Positions 16,468 to 24,000 of a DNA stretch of 64,000 nt are shown here, in pieces. The position numbers and the translations under genes are program-made. Source of the DNA: Desulfotignum sp032250905 (lineage in GTDB: Bacteria; Desulfobacterota; Desulfobacteria; Desulfobacterales; Desulfobacteraceae); the NCBI GenBank assembly GCA_032250905.1, contig JAVVEQ010000003.1, positions 1 to 64,000 of the forward strand. Reading direction: 5' to 3'. The notes beneath the pieces were generated by a model. The model ran no database searches. It saw nothing but the letters and a program-made list of their open reading frames with translations, and had not been told where the DNA came from. How positions within the stretch are numbered: the first letter of the stretch is position 1; every line of letters begins with the position of its first letter.

Positions 16468-18179
16468 CGAATATTGTCCCTGGCAAATTCAATGGTTGGG
16501 TCGATTTCCAGGGCCATTTCATAGAATTTGACGGCGATGGCCGTCTCTCCGAGTTCCCGGTAGTTGGAGCCGATGTTGGCGTAGTTGATGGCCTGGGAAG
16601 GGTCGATTTCCAGGGCCTGTTCAAAGCAGGTGATGGCCTTGTGGTGATCTTTCTGCAGAAAATGGCACACCCCCATGGTGTTGAGCAGGTCCTGGCGCTG
16701 GTCGTCCACAGCCAGCCCCCTGGCGCAGATTTCCACAGCTCTGTCATATTGCCCCAGATCCTTGAGGCAGGCGCCCATGTGGGAACAGATGTCAGGCAGG
16801 TTCAGCCGGACCGGTTCTCTGTTCAGGGCCGTTTCAAATTCCTTTAAAGCGGTCGGGTGTTCTCCGATGGCGTTGTATACGAGGCCTTTGTAAAAACAGG
16901 TGTAATATTTATCCGGCAGGGCCGTTTCCAGGGCATCCAGACGATCCAGGGCCTGGATCGGGTCCAGGGTTTCGGTGATGAGCCGGGCGGCAAACATGCC
17001 CACACTGGCGGATACGGCCCGCTCCCGGAAATGGGCCCCCGGGATGATGGTGTAAAAGGCCGGGATATCGAGCTCCGGGTGTCGGGTGTTGATGGCCAGA
17101 ACCTGAAGGTATTTTTTCTTGAGGGTGGCAATGAGGTTTTCTACCTCCACCCGGATGTTGGGGTCTGACAGGTCCGGCAGATCGGCCAGAGTCACCAGGG
17201 TTTCAGGATGGGTGATAAAGGCGGCATCTTCGATGCGGGTGAATTTGGGCAGGCCGGAGGCCACGTAATTGGACCCGGAATTGAAATCTCCGGCCAGCTG
17301 GGCCACTTCTGTCAGGGCGCGGCTCATGGCTTTCTGGGGATCCGGAGAGGTGCCGGCGGTCCAGACGATCTCGCTTTTTTCCGGGAATGTGGAAGGATCC
17401 CAGGCCAGGACCGCAATGGTGGGAATGCCGGTGTCCAGGGAAAAATCCGATGCATAGACATGGATACCGCATTTTTTATATTTGGCCAGCATCTCTTTCA
17501 CCAGGGGATCGGTGAACGTGTCGGTTCGGATGCCCGGCACCGGGAGATTTCCGTGGCTCACCAGCGAGGAGGTGTGCCGTTCCACCAGTTCGCACAGACC
17601 CTGGATCAGCGCCTCTTCATTACAGTTGCCCGCACAGGGGCCGTTGAACTCATTGATCATGTAAAACCAGTTGAACGGGATCAGCACCTCTTTGCCCAGG
17701 GTCAGGTTGTACCCCCGGGTCCATTGCAGGGTCAGATCGTCAAAGATATGCCTGATTTTCAGGGCATCTTCTCTGGAATCATGCACGGATTGGATGATCT
17801 GGTCAAAGGCAAGTGCGGAGTCGCCCAGATCTTTGGGCCGGGCATCAAAAAAATGGGTGGGGTTTTTGACAAACGAAAAAAAACTGAACCGCTCCGCCAG
17901 TTCCATGACAGCACTGGCTTCGGACTGGGCCGGGGTCCCGCCCTTTCCCATCTGTTTATTGGTGCCGATGACCTGTCTGGCATGGGCGCCGCATTCACTG
18001 AAAAACACCGGGATATCCAGGCGGCCGTTGTCGATGCGCCGGGTCCGGTTCAAAATATCCAGCCCGGCTTCGGTCGCTTTTTGTTTGAACTGTTCCACGG
18101 TTTTTTCCGGGGAGATGATCTTGTCCTGGTCATAGGTATAGCCTTTGACGGCGTCCTTGAGTTCTATTTTGTAAGTCAT
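16446..18179 (-). CDS. YcaO-domain protein with C-terminal TPR repeats
   Basis: The 577 residues have a YcaO domain (about 55-390) and three to four tetratricopeptide repeats (about 400-575, for example LLNTMGVCHFLQKDHHKAIT and YANIGSNYRELGETAIA). ATP-binding YcaO motifs are visible in SEASAVMELAERFS, EALIQGLCELVERH and SRALTEVAQLAGD. YcaO proteins use ATP to activate a backbone amide so that Cys/Ser/Thr or sulfide can attack it, giving azolines or thioamides. No azoline dehydrogenase, docking E1-like protein or precursor peptide is nearby, so this is a non-RiPP-type YcaO, perhaps modifying a housekeeping protein as in the McrA or RimO-related cases. The TPRs could bind that client. It follows a MOSC gene (57-base gap), which may handle sulfur. 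Confidence 0.85.
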   Translation of the reverse strand: MTYKIELKDAVKGYTYDQDKIISPEKTVEQFKQKATEAGLDILNRTRRIDNGRLDIPVFFSECGAHARQVIGTNKQMGKGGTPAQSEASAVMELAERFSFFSFVKNPTHFFDARPKDLGDSALAFDQIIQSVHDSREDALKIRHIFDDLTLQWTRGYNLTLGKEVLIPFNWFYMINEFNGPCAGNCNEEALIQGLCELVERHTSSLVSHGNLPVPGIRTDTFTDPLVKEMLAKYKKCGIHVYASDFSLDTGIPTIAVLAWDPSTFPEKSEIVWTAGTSPDPQKAMSRALTEVAQLAGDFNSGSNYVASGLPKFTRIEDAAFITHPETLVTLADLPDLSDPNIRVEVENLIATLKKKYLQVLAINTRHPELDIPAFYTIIPGAHFRERAVSASVGMFAARLITETLDPIQALDRLDALETALPDKYYTCFYKGLVYNAIGEHPTALKEFETALNREPVRLNLPDICSHMGACLKDLGQYDRAVEICARGLAVDDQRQDLLNTMGVCHFLQKDHHKAITCFEQALEIDPSQAINYANIGSNYRELGETAIAVKFYEMALEIDPTIEFARDNIRKLKEKN

Positions 18180-18235
18180 GAAAGTATCTTTCGCAGTTCT
18201 GGGTTGAATGGGCAGATCGGTGTGCCGGGTTTCAG

Positions 18236-18667
18236 TTATTCCACAAGTGTTATGTCATCGCCCACGCGGATGGTGCCGCCGGTGAGAATTTTTCCAAATA
18301 CCCCTTCTCTGGGCATGATGCAGTCGCCGGTGCGGTAGAAGATGGCGCATTTTTTATGACATTCTTTGCCGATCTGTGTGATCTCCACCAGGGCCGTGTC
18401 ACCCAGCCGGACTTTTTGTCCGATTTTCTGGGATTTCCAGTCAATGCCGGTGGTGGCGATGTTTTCGGCAAAATCCCCGAAATTCAGGACAAACTCCGGG
18501 GTGCTGACGGCATCAATGCTTTCAGCCGCCAGAAAACTGATCTGCCGGTGCCAGTCCCCGGCGTGGGCATCTCCCTGGATGCCGTGGTTTTCCAGAAGCG
18601 CTGCCTGGTCGACACAGTGTTTGGTGGTGCCCTTTTTTTTGCTCACGGCAATGGAAACTATTTTCAC
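18236..18667 (-). CDS. MOSC-domain protein
   Basis: This 143-residue protein is essentially one MOSC domain: HGIQGDAHAGDWHRQISFL near the start, GDFAENIATTGID in the middle, the conserved Cys in GKECHKKCAIF, and GKILTGGTIRVGDDI at the end. MOSC domains occur in molybdenum-cofactor sulfurases and in YiiM-like proteins and are thought to carry sulfur on a conserved cysteine. It stands alone without a PLP sulfurase domain. It is upstream of, and probably cotranscribed with, the YcaO-TPR gene. A sulfur-delivery role to YcaO is inference; molybdopterin work is the alternative. Confidence 0.85.
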   Translation of the reverse strand: MKIVSIAVSKKKGTTKHCVDQAALLENHGIQGDAHAGDWHRQISFLAAESIDAVSTPEFVLNFGDFAENIATTGIDWKSQKIGQKVRLGDTALVEITQIGKECHKKCAIFYRTGDCIMPREGVFGKILTGGTIRVGDDITLVE

Positions 18668-18712
18668 GGGGATTCCTTTGTGTTTTCAGGTTGGGGTGCC
18701 ATAATAAAGGGA

Positions 18713-18742
18713 TCTATATCACATTGTGGCAGTATCTTTCAA
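18713..18742 (-). promoter_or_regulatory. candidate promoter of the MOSC-YcaO pair
   Basis: On the minus strand TTGAAA (18737-18742), 18 bases, then an extended -10 TGATATAGA (core 18713-18718). It lies about 45 bases before the MOSC start. Confidence 0.4.
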
Positions 18743-18750
18743 TGCCTGAG

Positions 18751-19095
18751 TTATTTTTGAAAGGATTTTTTCACAGGTCCTGTTTTTTTCACGGCCCCTT
18801 TTCGGGAGAAGGGGTCTGCCGTTTCAACCGTGGGTTCCTGGGCATGTCCCGGAAAATTCATGGAAGGGTGGGCATGATTGATCCGGTCCAGGCAGGCATC
18901 AATGGTTTCAACCAGGTCCGCCGGCAGACTGTGGGGTGTAAACGCCTGCTGGATGACGGCCTCCAGGCAGGCATCCAGAGAAAAGATCTGACGGCATGCC
19001 GGGCAGGAGCCCAGATGGGCGGTCACTTCAGGATTTTTCGACATGCCCTGGCCGGTATGGGATTTCATCCACTGTAAAAATGCATCGCAGTTCAT
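18751..19095 (-). CDS. putative zinc-binding anti-sigma factor
   Basis: The 114-residue protein has, near the N-terminus, HLGSCPACRQIF, an HxxxCxxC zinc anti-sigma (ZAS) motif. A helical region follows, then a polar Lys/Pro-rich tail. No membrane helix is visible, so it would be a soluble, probably redox- or zinc-responsive antagonist. Its ATG lies 3 bases after the sigma-factor stop, the usual sigma/anti-sigma arrangement. The call rests on motif plus position; overall similarity to known anti-sigmas cannot be judged here. Confidence 0.75.
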   Translation of the reverse strand: MNCDAFLQWMKSHTGQGMSKNPEVTAHLGSCPACRQIFSLDACLEAVIQQAFTPHSLPADLVETIDACLDRINHAHPSMNFPGHAQEPTVETADPFSRKGAVKKTGPVKKSFQK

Positions 19096-19098
19096 GGG

Positions 19099-19674
19099 TC
19101 AATTCGGTTCCATTTCAAGGTTGATCTGGAAGATATGCCGCCGTTCCTGCACTTCTCTGAGCAGCAGGGTCTTCAGGCGCTCCTTTGCCCGGTTCAGCCG
19201 GGACATCACAGTGCCCATGGGTATATCCAGCGCTGCCGCGATCTCTTTGTACGGCATATCTTCCATATAATACAGGGTCAAGACCTCTTTGTATGTCACC
19301 GGAAGCGAATCAATGGCCTGGTTCACCAGACGGATGTCGTCAGCCAGGGCCAGCCGGTCGTCTGTATCGATTTTTTCCACACAGGATTTGAGATACGCCA
19401 TGTAATCGGTTTTACGGCGCTGCTGTTTTTCAGTATCTGGCTGGCATGTTTTCAGAAAGTTGTTCTTTAGAATTTTTAAAAGCCAGGACTTGGTTCGTGC
19501 GGGATCCCTGAGTTGAAAAAAATATTTAAAAGCCATCAGATAGGTTTCCTGAACAAGATCATGGGCATCAAATACATTGCCTGTGTATTTGAGAGCCACA
19601 TTGTATAACAGAGACATATGGGGATATGTCAACGTTTTGAACCGTTGGTCGCTCTCGTTATTTTCATATTTCAT
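19099..19674 (-). CDS. ECF-type RNA polymerase sigma factor
   Basis: The 191 residues contain region 2 (LYNVALKYTGNVFDAHDLVQ, ETYLMAFKYF, then RTKSWLLKILKNNF) and region 4 (IDSLPVTYKEVLTLYYMEDM, then YKEIAAALDIPMGTVMSRLN). This matches a group IV sigma factor. The gene pairs with the zinc anti-sigma immediately downstream. Autoregulation is usual for such pairs. The upstream region carries only a modest housekeeping-like promoter, and I cannot derive the sigma's own target motif from one site. Confidence 0.9.
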   Translation of the reverse strand: MKYENNESDQRFKTLTYPHMSLLYNVALKYTGNVFDAHDLVQETYLMAFKYFFQLRDPARTKSWLLKILKNNFLKTCQPDTEKQQRRKTDYMAYLKSCVEKIDTDDRLALADDIRLVNQAIDSLPVTYKEVLTLYYMEDMPYKEIAAALDIPMGTVMSRLNRAKERLKTLLLREVQERRHIFQINLEMEPN

Positions 19675-19709
19675 GTCATCATCATCCTGACCTCGCCTCC
19701 ATATCGTTT

Positions 19710-19737
19710 AAGATAATCAGGTGATGACTCAATTCAA
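19710..19737 (-). promoter_or_regulatory. candidate promoter of the ECF sigma operon
   Basis: Minus-strand TTGAAT (19732-19737), 16 bases, TATCTT (19710-19715, 4 of 6), 35 bases before the sigma-factor ATG. Confidence 0.3.
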
Positions 19738-19791
19738 GCATTATTTAAAATTAAAGACAGCTTTTACATCAATTTTATTCCCGGATTTTCG

Positions 19792-20910
19792 TCAGCCGGT
19801 TCCAGATGAACCATCAAATCGATAATTTTGGGATACCGGGTGTTGAAAAATCATGGGGATGAACTTGAGGTTGGCCCTTGGAAAAGCAAACCGGCTGATG
19901 TCAGAAGGATCGATCCATTGAAAATCCACCGGACCGTTCAGAACCACATCCCCGGAGATATAATCACAGAAGAACACATCCATTTCAATTTTAAAATGGG
20001 TATAGGCATGTCTGACCCGGGTCAGATAATCGGATATCCGGATCGTGAGTCCGGTTTCCTCCTTGATTTCCCGTATACACGCGGCCTCAGCACACTCATT
20101 TTTTTTCACTTTGCCGCCGGGAAATTCCCACAACCCGCCCAGAAGGCCTTCCGGTTTTCTTCGGGTGATCAGCAACCTGCCGTCTTTAACGACAATACCG
20201 GTGCTGATGTGGTAACAGGGTGTTTTCTTTCGTGTCACCCGGACCGGAAATTCTTTGATGCGAGATTCCGCCAGTGCGCAGCACAGGCCATTCAAAGGAC
20301 AGACGGTGCAGTCCGGGGCCGCCGGGGTGCAGATCAGGGCCCCCAGTTCCATGACCGCCTGGTTGAAACCGCCGGGATTTGATCGGTCCAGCAGGGCATC
20401 CGCCACCGGTTTGAACAGCCGGTGGGCCGAAGAATGATTCACGGGCATGTCCAGACAGAACAGCCGGGCCAGGACCCTTTTGACATTGCCGTCCACTACA
20501 GCATGGGGCTGGCCAAAGGCGATGCTCATCACCGCAGATGCAATATAGTCCCCCACCCCGGGCAGGGCTTTGAAATCGGCAAACCGTTCCGGAATGCGGC
20601 CGTCTGAAAGAAAAACCAGATGTTGCGCCGCTTTGTGCAGGTTTCTGGCCCGGGCATAATATCCCAACCCTTCCCAGCGTTTGAGCACCGGGTCCAGGTC
20701 GACGCCGGCCAGATCTTTCAGGGAGGGAAACGCGGACATGAATGCAAGAAAGTACGGAACCACGGTTTTGACCTGGGTCTGCTGAAGCATGACTTCCGAT
20801 ACCCAGATGAGGTAAGGATCGGAGGTGTCCCGCCAGGGCAGTTGCCGGTGATGGGCCTGGTACCAGCGCATCAGGTTCTGTTGAATCTGTCGCTGCCTGG
20901 CCTGATTCAT
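19792..20910 (-). CDS. mutY: A/G-specific adenine glycosylase MutY with an intact Nudix box
   Basis: The 372-residue enzyme removes adenine opposite 8-oxoguanine. Catalytic Glu39 (SEVMLQQTQV) and Asp140 (AVVDGNVKRV) and the HhH motif LPGVGDYIA agree with E. coli numbering. The 4Fe-4S cysteines are Cys194, 201, 204 and 210 (Cx6Cx2Cx5C). The C-terminal domain (about 235-372) holds a complete Nudix box, Gly266-x5-Glu272-x7-Arg280-Glu-x2-Glu-Glu-x-Gly287, whereas this domain is usually catalytically degenerate in MutY. The protein may therefore also hydrolyse oxidised nucleotides. The ATG at 20910 overlaps the pepA stop as ATGA; another in-frame ATG four codons earlier has a GGGA-like site. Confidence 0.92.
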   Translation of the reverse strand: MNQARQRQIQQNLMRWYQAHHRQLPWRDTSDPYLIWVSEVMLQQTQVKTVVPYFLAFMSAFPSLKDLAGVDLDPVLKRWEGLGYYARARNLHKAAQHLVFLSDGRIPERFADFKALPGVGDYIASAVMSIAFGQPHAVVDGNVKRVLARLFCLDMPVNHSSAHRLFKPVADALLDRSNPGGFNQAVMELGALICTPAAPDCTVCPLNGLCCALAESRIKEFPVRVTRKKTPCYHISTGIVVKDGRLLITRRKPEGLLGGLWEFPGGKVKKNECAEAACIREIKEETGLTIRISDYLTRVRHAYTHFKIEMDVFFCDYISGDVVLNGPVDFQWIDPSDISRFAFPRANLKFIPMIFQHPVSQNYRFDGSSGTG

Positions 20911-22454
20911 GCGGCCGGCCATTTTTCCCAGGACCGGATCAGGTGGATAAAGGTTCTGACCCCTGTGCCGGACGGGCCTTTGGGAATATAGGACTTTTTG
21001 GTGAAGTCCCAGGCAGTGCCGGCGATGTCCAGGTGAGCCCACGGGGTATCTCCCACAAATTTGGACAGATAGGCGGCCGCGGTGATGGTGCCACCGGGTT
21101 TGCCCCCTGTGTTCTTGATATCCGCCACCTTGGATTCGATCTGCTTGATGTAGTCTTCATTCAACGGCAGGCGCCACACCGGCTCACCGGCATCCTGTCC
21201 GGCCGATTCCAGGCGCCGTGCCAGATCATCGTTGTTGGAAATCATGCCGGTATAGTGGTGGCCCAGGCCGATGATCACCGCCCCGGTCAGGGTGGCGATG
21301 TCCACCACGCAGTCCGGTTGATAGGTCTTGATGCCGTGTGCCAGCGCGTCGGCCAGGATCAGCCGGCCTTCGGCGTCGGTGTTCATCACCTCGGAGGTCA
21401 CCTGGTTGACATGGCGGATGATATCCCCGGGCCGCAGGGCCGACCCGCCGGGCATGTTGTCCGTGGCAGGTACCATGGCCACCACGCGCAGGTCCGGTTT
21501 TTCAACGGCCACAGCCGACATGGCAGCCAGGACCGCCGCACCGCCGCACATATCATATTTCATCTCCTCCATGCCGGCAGCCGGCTTGATGCTGATGCCC
21601 CCGGAATCAAAAGTCAATCCCTTGCCCACCAGCAGCAGGGTGTCGGCGTTTTTGCCGGGGTCATACTCCAGGATCACCAGGCAGGGTGGTGTGGCCGACC
21701 CCTGGTTCACCCCCAGGATACCGCCCATGCCCAGTTCTTTCATCGCCTTTTTGTCCAGGCAGGTGTATTTCAGGCCATGGTCATCCGCCAGGGCCCGGGC
21801 GTAATCGGCAAATTCCTTTGGCGTCCATCCGTTGCCCGGTTCATTGGCCATGTCCCTGGCCGCACAGGCGGCCGCCGCCGCATTCCCGGCTTTGTCCAAG
21901 CCTTTTTGGACCCGTGCCGTTTCTTTATTACAGGAGAAGTGGATCGATTCAATACCTGAATAATCGGTTTCCTTCCGGGTGGTCTGCCTGTATTTGCCAA
22001 ACCGGTAATCCCCCAGCAAAATCCCTTCGGCCAGGACTTCAGCTGTTTTTTCCAGCGATACCTCCGGAATTTGAGGCAGACAGACCGCCAGGTTGCCTGC
22101 CTTGGTTTTTTCACAGGTTTTGGCAATATCACCGCCCCGTTTGCGCAGGGTTTCCAGAAAGCCGGGTATGTTTTTGTCTTTGTCCTCTGTGTCCAGACCC
22201 AGGACCAGGATCCGTTTCCCCCCCGGTTTTTCCTGTCTGTTTTCAGGAGCTGGATAGTAAAGGAGCTGATCATCGGTTTTTCCGGTAAAATCGTTCAGGG
22301 CAAAGGCCTGTTCAACCTGGGTTTTTATTGCCGGATCAGATAAAGGCGGTCTGTTTTTCTGATGAAAAGCAAAATAAACTGCCAGGTCGGATTCAATCGT
22401 ATCTACGGGTTTTTTTGTGATGGACCATCGGGTATTTTTCATGCGGTTCTCCAT
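20907..22454 (-). CDS. pepA: leucyl (cytosol) aminopeptidase, M17 family
   Basis: This 515-residue dinuclear-metal aminopeptidase has normal family length. The signature NTDAEGRLILADAL carries metal-binding Asp and Glu and the bicarbonate-site Arg. LLLVGKGLTFDSGGISIKPA gives the catalytic Lys and metal Asp, and YDMCGGAAVLAAM the next ligand Asp. The N-terminal macro-like domain (1-160) is present. It cleaves N-terminal residues from peptides in the cytoplasm. Its stop overlaps the mutY start by 4 bases, so the two form an operon. Confidence 0.92.
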   Translation of the reverse strand: MENRMKNTRWSITKKPVDTIESDLAVYFAFHQKNRPPLSDPAIKTQVEQAFALNDFTGKTDDQLLYYPAPENRQEKPGGKRILVLGLDTEDKDKNIPGFLETLRKRGGDIAKTCEKTKAGNLAVCLPQIPEVSLEKTAEVLAEGILLGDYRFGKYRQTTRKETDYSGIESIHFSCNKETARVQKGLDKAGNAAAAACAARDMANEPGNGWTPKEFADYARALADDHGLKYTCLDKKAMKELGMGGILGVNQGSATPPCLVILEYDPGKNADTLLLVGKGLTFDSGGISIKPAAGMEEMKYDMCGGAAVLAAMSAVAVEKPDLRVVAMVPATDNMPGGSALRPGDIIRHVNQVTSEVMNTDAEGRLILADALAHGIKTYQPDCVVDIATLTGAVIIGLGHHYTGMISNNDDLARRLESAGQDAGEPVWRLPLNEDYIKQIESKVADIKNTGGKPGGTITAAAYLSKFVGDTPWAHLDIAGTAWDFTKKSYIPKGPSGTGVRTFIHLIRSWEKWPAA

Positions 22455-22629
22455 TGTTTGGAAAAGGTATCCATATTCAGGGTTTCATGATTTTTATCAT
22501 ATAACCGGGAGGATGTCAGCTGTTTCGTGGAATGTTTTTAATTGGTAAAATTACAAAATCCATTGACTTTCAAGGGGGTTTCCTATTCTATATTTAGTAA
22601 ACCGGATATTCGAAATCCACTCCCACACT

Positions 22630-22644
22630 GATTCAATATGAATC
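22630..22644. promoter_or_regulatory. 15-bp perfect palindrome upstream of the CBS gene
   Basis: GATTCA-ATA-TGAATC lies 40 bases before the CBS-protein start in the 230-base divergent region from pepA. It is a plausible operator for an unknown regulator. Confidence 0.4.
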
Positions 22645-22684
22645 GGTTCAGTAGGGGCAAGACCTGAAACAGGAGACAGATGAT

Positions 22685-23236
22685 ATGGAAAAAATGAAGG
22701 TACGGGATCTGATGGTTTCAACAGATAAATTCCCCAAAATTTCAGACACCGCCACCCTGTTTGAAGCGCTTTCCACCCTTGAAAAAGCCCAGGAAGCCTA
22801 TTTGTCCGGGGAAAGACAGCAGCGCATTCTGCTGGTGGAAAATGGAAAAAAACAGGTCATTGGCAAAATTTCCCCCATCGATCTGTTTAAAGGGCTGGAA
22901 AGAAAATACAACAAGCTGAACCTGGAAGAAACCCTTGACAAATTTGGTCTCAAATATATCTGGAGTACCATGCAAAAAGAGTATGACCTGTGGGAAAGTC
23001 CTTTCAAGGATCTGTGCCGCAAGGCTGCTGACATCCATGTCAAAGATTTTGTGAAGATCCCCAATGAAGGACAGACGGTGGATGTAAAAGATACCCTTTC
23101 CAAATGCTTTCATCTGTTTGTGGTCAATCGGCATGACACCCTTTTTGTGATGGAAAAAAACGAATTCATCGGTATGCTGAGATTTTCAGATGTCTACAGG
23201 AAAGTCGTCCAGACAATGAAGGAATGCAATTTTTAA
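22685..23236 (+). CDS. CBS-domain protein
   Basis: The 183-residue soluble protein has a CBS-like half at each end: MKVRDLMVSTDKFPKISDTA with ILLVENGKKQVIGKISPIDL, and DFVKIPNEGQTVDVKDTL with DTLFVMEKNEFIGMLRFSDV. A helical insert of about 60 residues lies between them. A CBS pair typically binds adenine nucleotides and serves as a regulatory module. There is no attached enzyme. AGGAGA precedes the ATG at good distance. The last 4 bases overlap the 3' end of the convergent EEP nuclease gene. Confidence 0.82.
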   Translation: MEKMKVRDLMVSTDKFPKISDTATLFEALSTLEKAQEAYLSGERQQRILLVENGKKQVIGKISPIDLFKGLERKYNKLNLEETLDKFGLKYIWSTMQKEYDLWESPFKDLCRKAADIHVKDFVKIPNEGQTVDVKDTLSKCFHLFVVNRHDTLFVMEKNEFIGMLRFSDVYRKVVQTMKECNF

Positions 23237-23979
23237 TCACTCTTTTCACAGGTGAAACGGGCGATCAATGGGTTGTGGTCTGAAAATATGAGGTTTTCAA
23301 GCGCATCCATATGCTTCAGCGTTATCTGCCGGAAATAGATTCGGTCCAGCTCAAATCCAAAAAACTGTTTGACCAGGTGGGGCCGTTCCGGCCGTGCCAG
23401 CTTCAGGCCCAGTACCCGGGACAGATCCGTGATAATCTCAAGCCTGGACCGGTTCCAGCAGTTAAAGTCCCCGGCCAGAATCATCGGACCGGTATGGTGC
23501 TGCAGTGTTTTGAGCAGCCGGAAAAATTCCCATTCATACCAGGCCCGGGAGGTGAAATTGACCGCATGTACATTGACCACCAGCAGCAGGTCGCCGCTGC
23601 CCAGCCAGTAACGGGTCATGAGAATATTTTTCCGGGTGGTGAGCATGGTTTCCCTGGCCAGGGACATGACATCGGTTTTGGTGTGGATGTCGGCGGTGGC
23701 AGCTGTCAATACCCCGAAATGGCGTTGTTTTATTCTGATGTTGGCGGCTGCCGCATAGGGCAGTCCGGCCACTGAAAACAGGTTGTCCGGAAAGACGGCC
23801 TCCTGGAACAGGAGAATATCCATGTCAAACTGCCGGATCCAGTTCTGGATCATGGTGTCGAACTCCGGCCTCAGGTTCTCCTTGTGAACATTCCAGCACA
23901 GGATGCCGAAATCACACGGAATGATCTTGTTTTCCAGAATCAATGGGGATCGCAGTAAAGGGATTTCCGGTTTGAACAT
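23233..23979 (-). CDS. endonuclease/exonuclease/phosphatase (EEP) family protein
   Basis: This 248-residue protein has the EEP fold landmarks in order: ILCWNVHKEN (metal Asn), LLFQEAVFP (metal Glu), VNVHAVNF (His), LAGDFNCWN (Asp/Asn), LDRIYF and SDHNPLIARF (catalytic Asp-His). There is no signal peptide. The family contains DNA-repair nucleases and phosphodiesterases acting on lipids, and the short form here gives no substrate. It is the second gene after cardiolipin synthase (21-base gap), the pairing often seen for EEP/PLD proteins, which hints at a phosphodiester substrate in the envelope. Confidence 0.85.
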   Translation of the reverse strand: MFKPEIPLLRSPLILENKIIPCDFGILCWNVHKENLRPEFDTMIQNWIRQFDMDILLFQEAVFPDNLFSVAGLPYAAAANIRIKQRHFGVLTAATADIHTKTDVMSLARETMLTTRKNILMTRYWLGSGDLLLVVNVHAVNFTSRAWYEWEFFRLLKTLQHHTGPMILAGDFNCWNRSRLEIITDLSRVLGLKLARPERPHLVKQFFGFELDRIYFRQITLKHMDALENLIFSDHNPLIARFTCEKSD

Positions 23980-24000
23980 CTTGTCAGACCCCCCCGCCGA

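Noticed and set aside
17208..18338. 376-codon plus-strand frame opposite the YcaO gene
   Set aside because: Shadow of the YcaO-TPR gene; no start signal and no domain.
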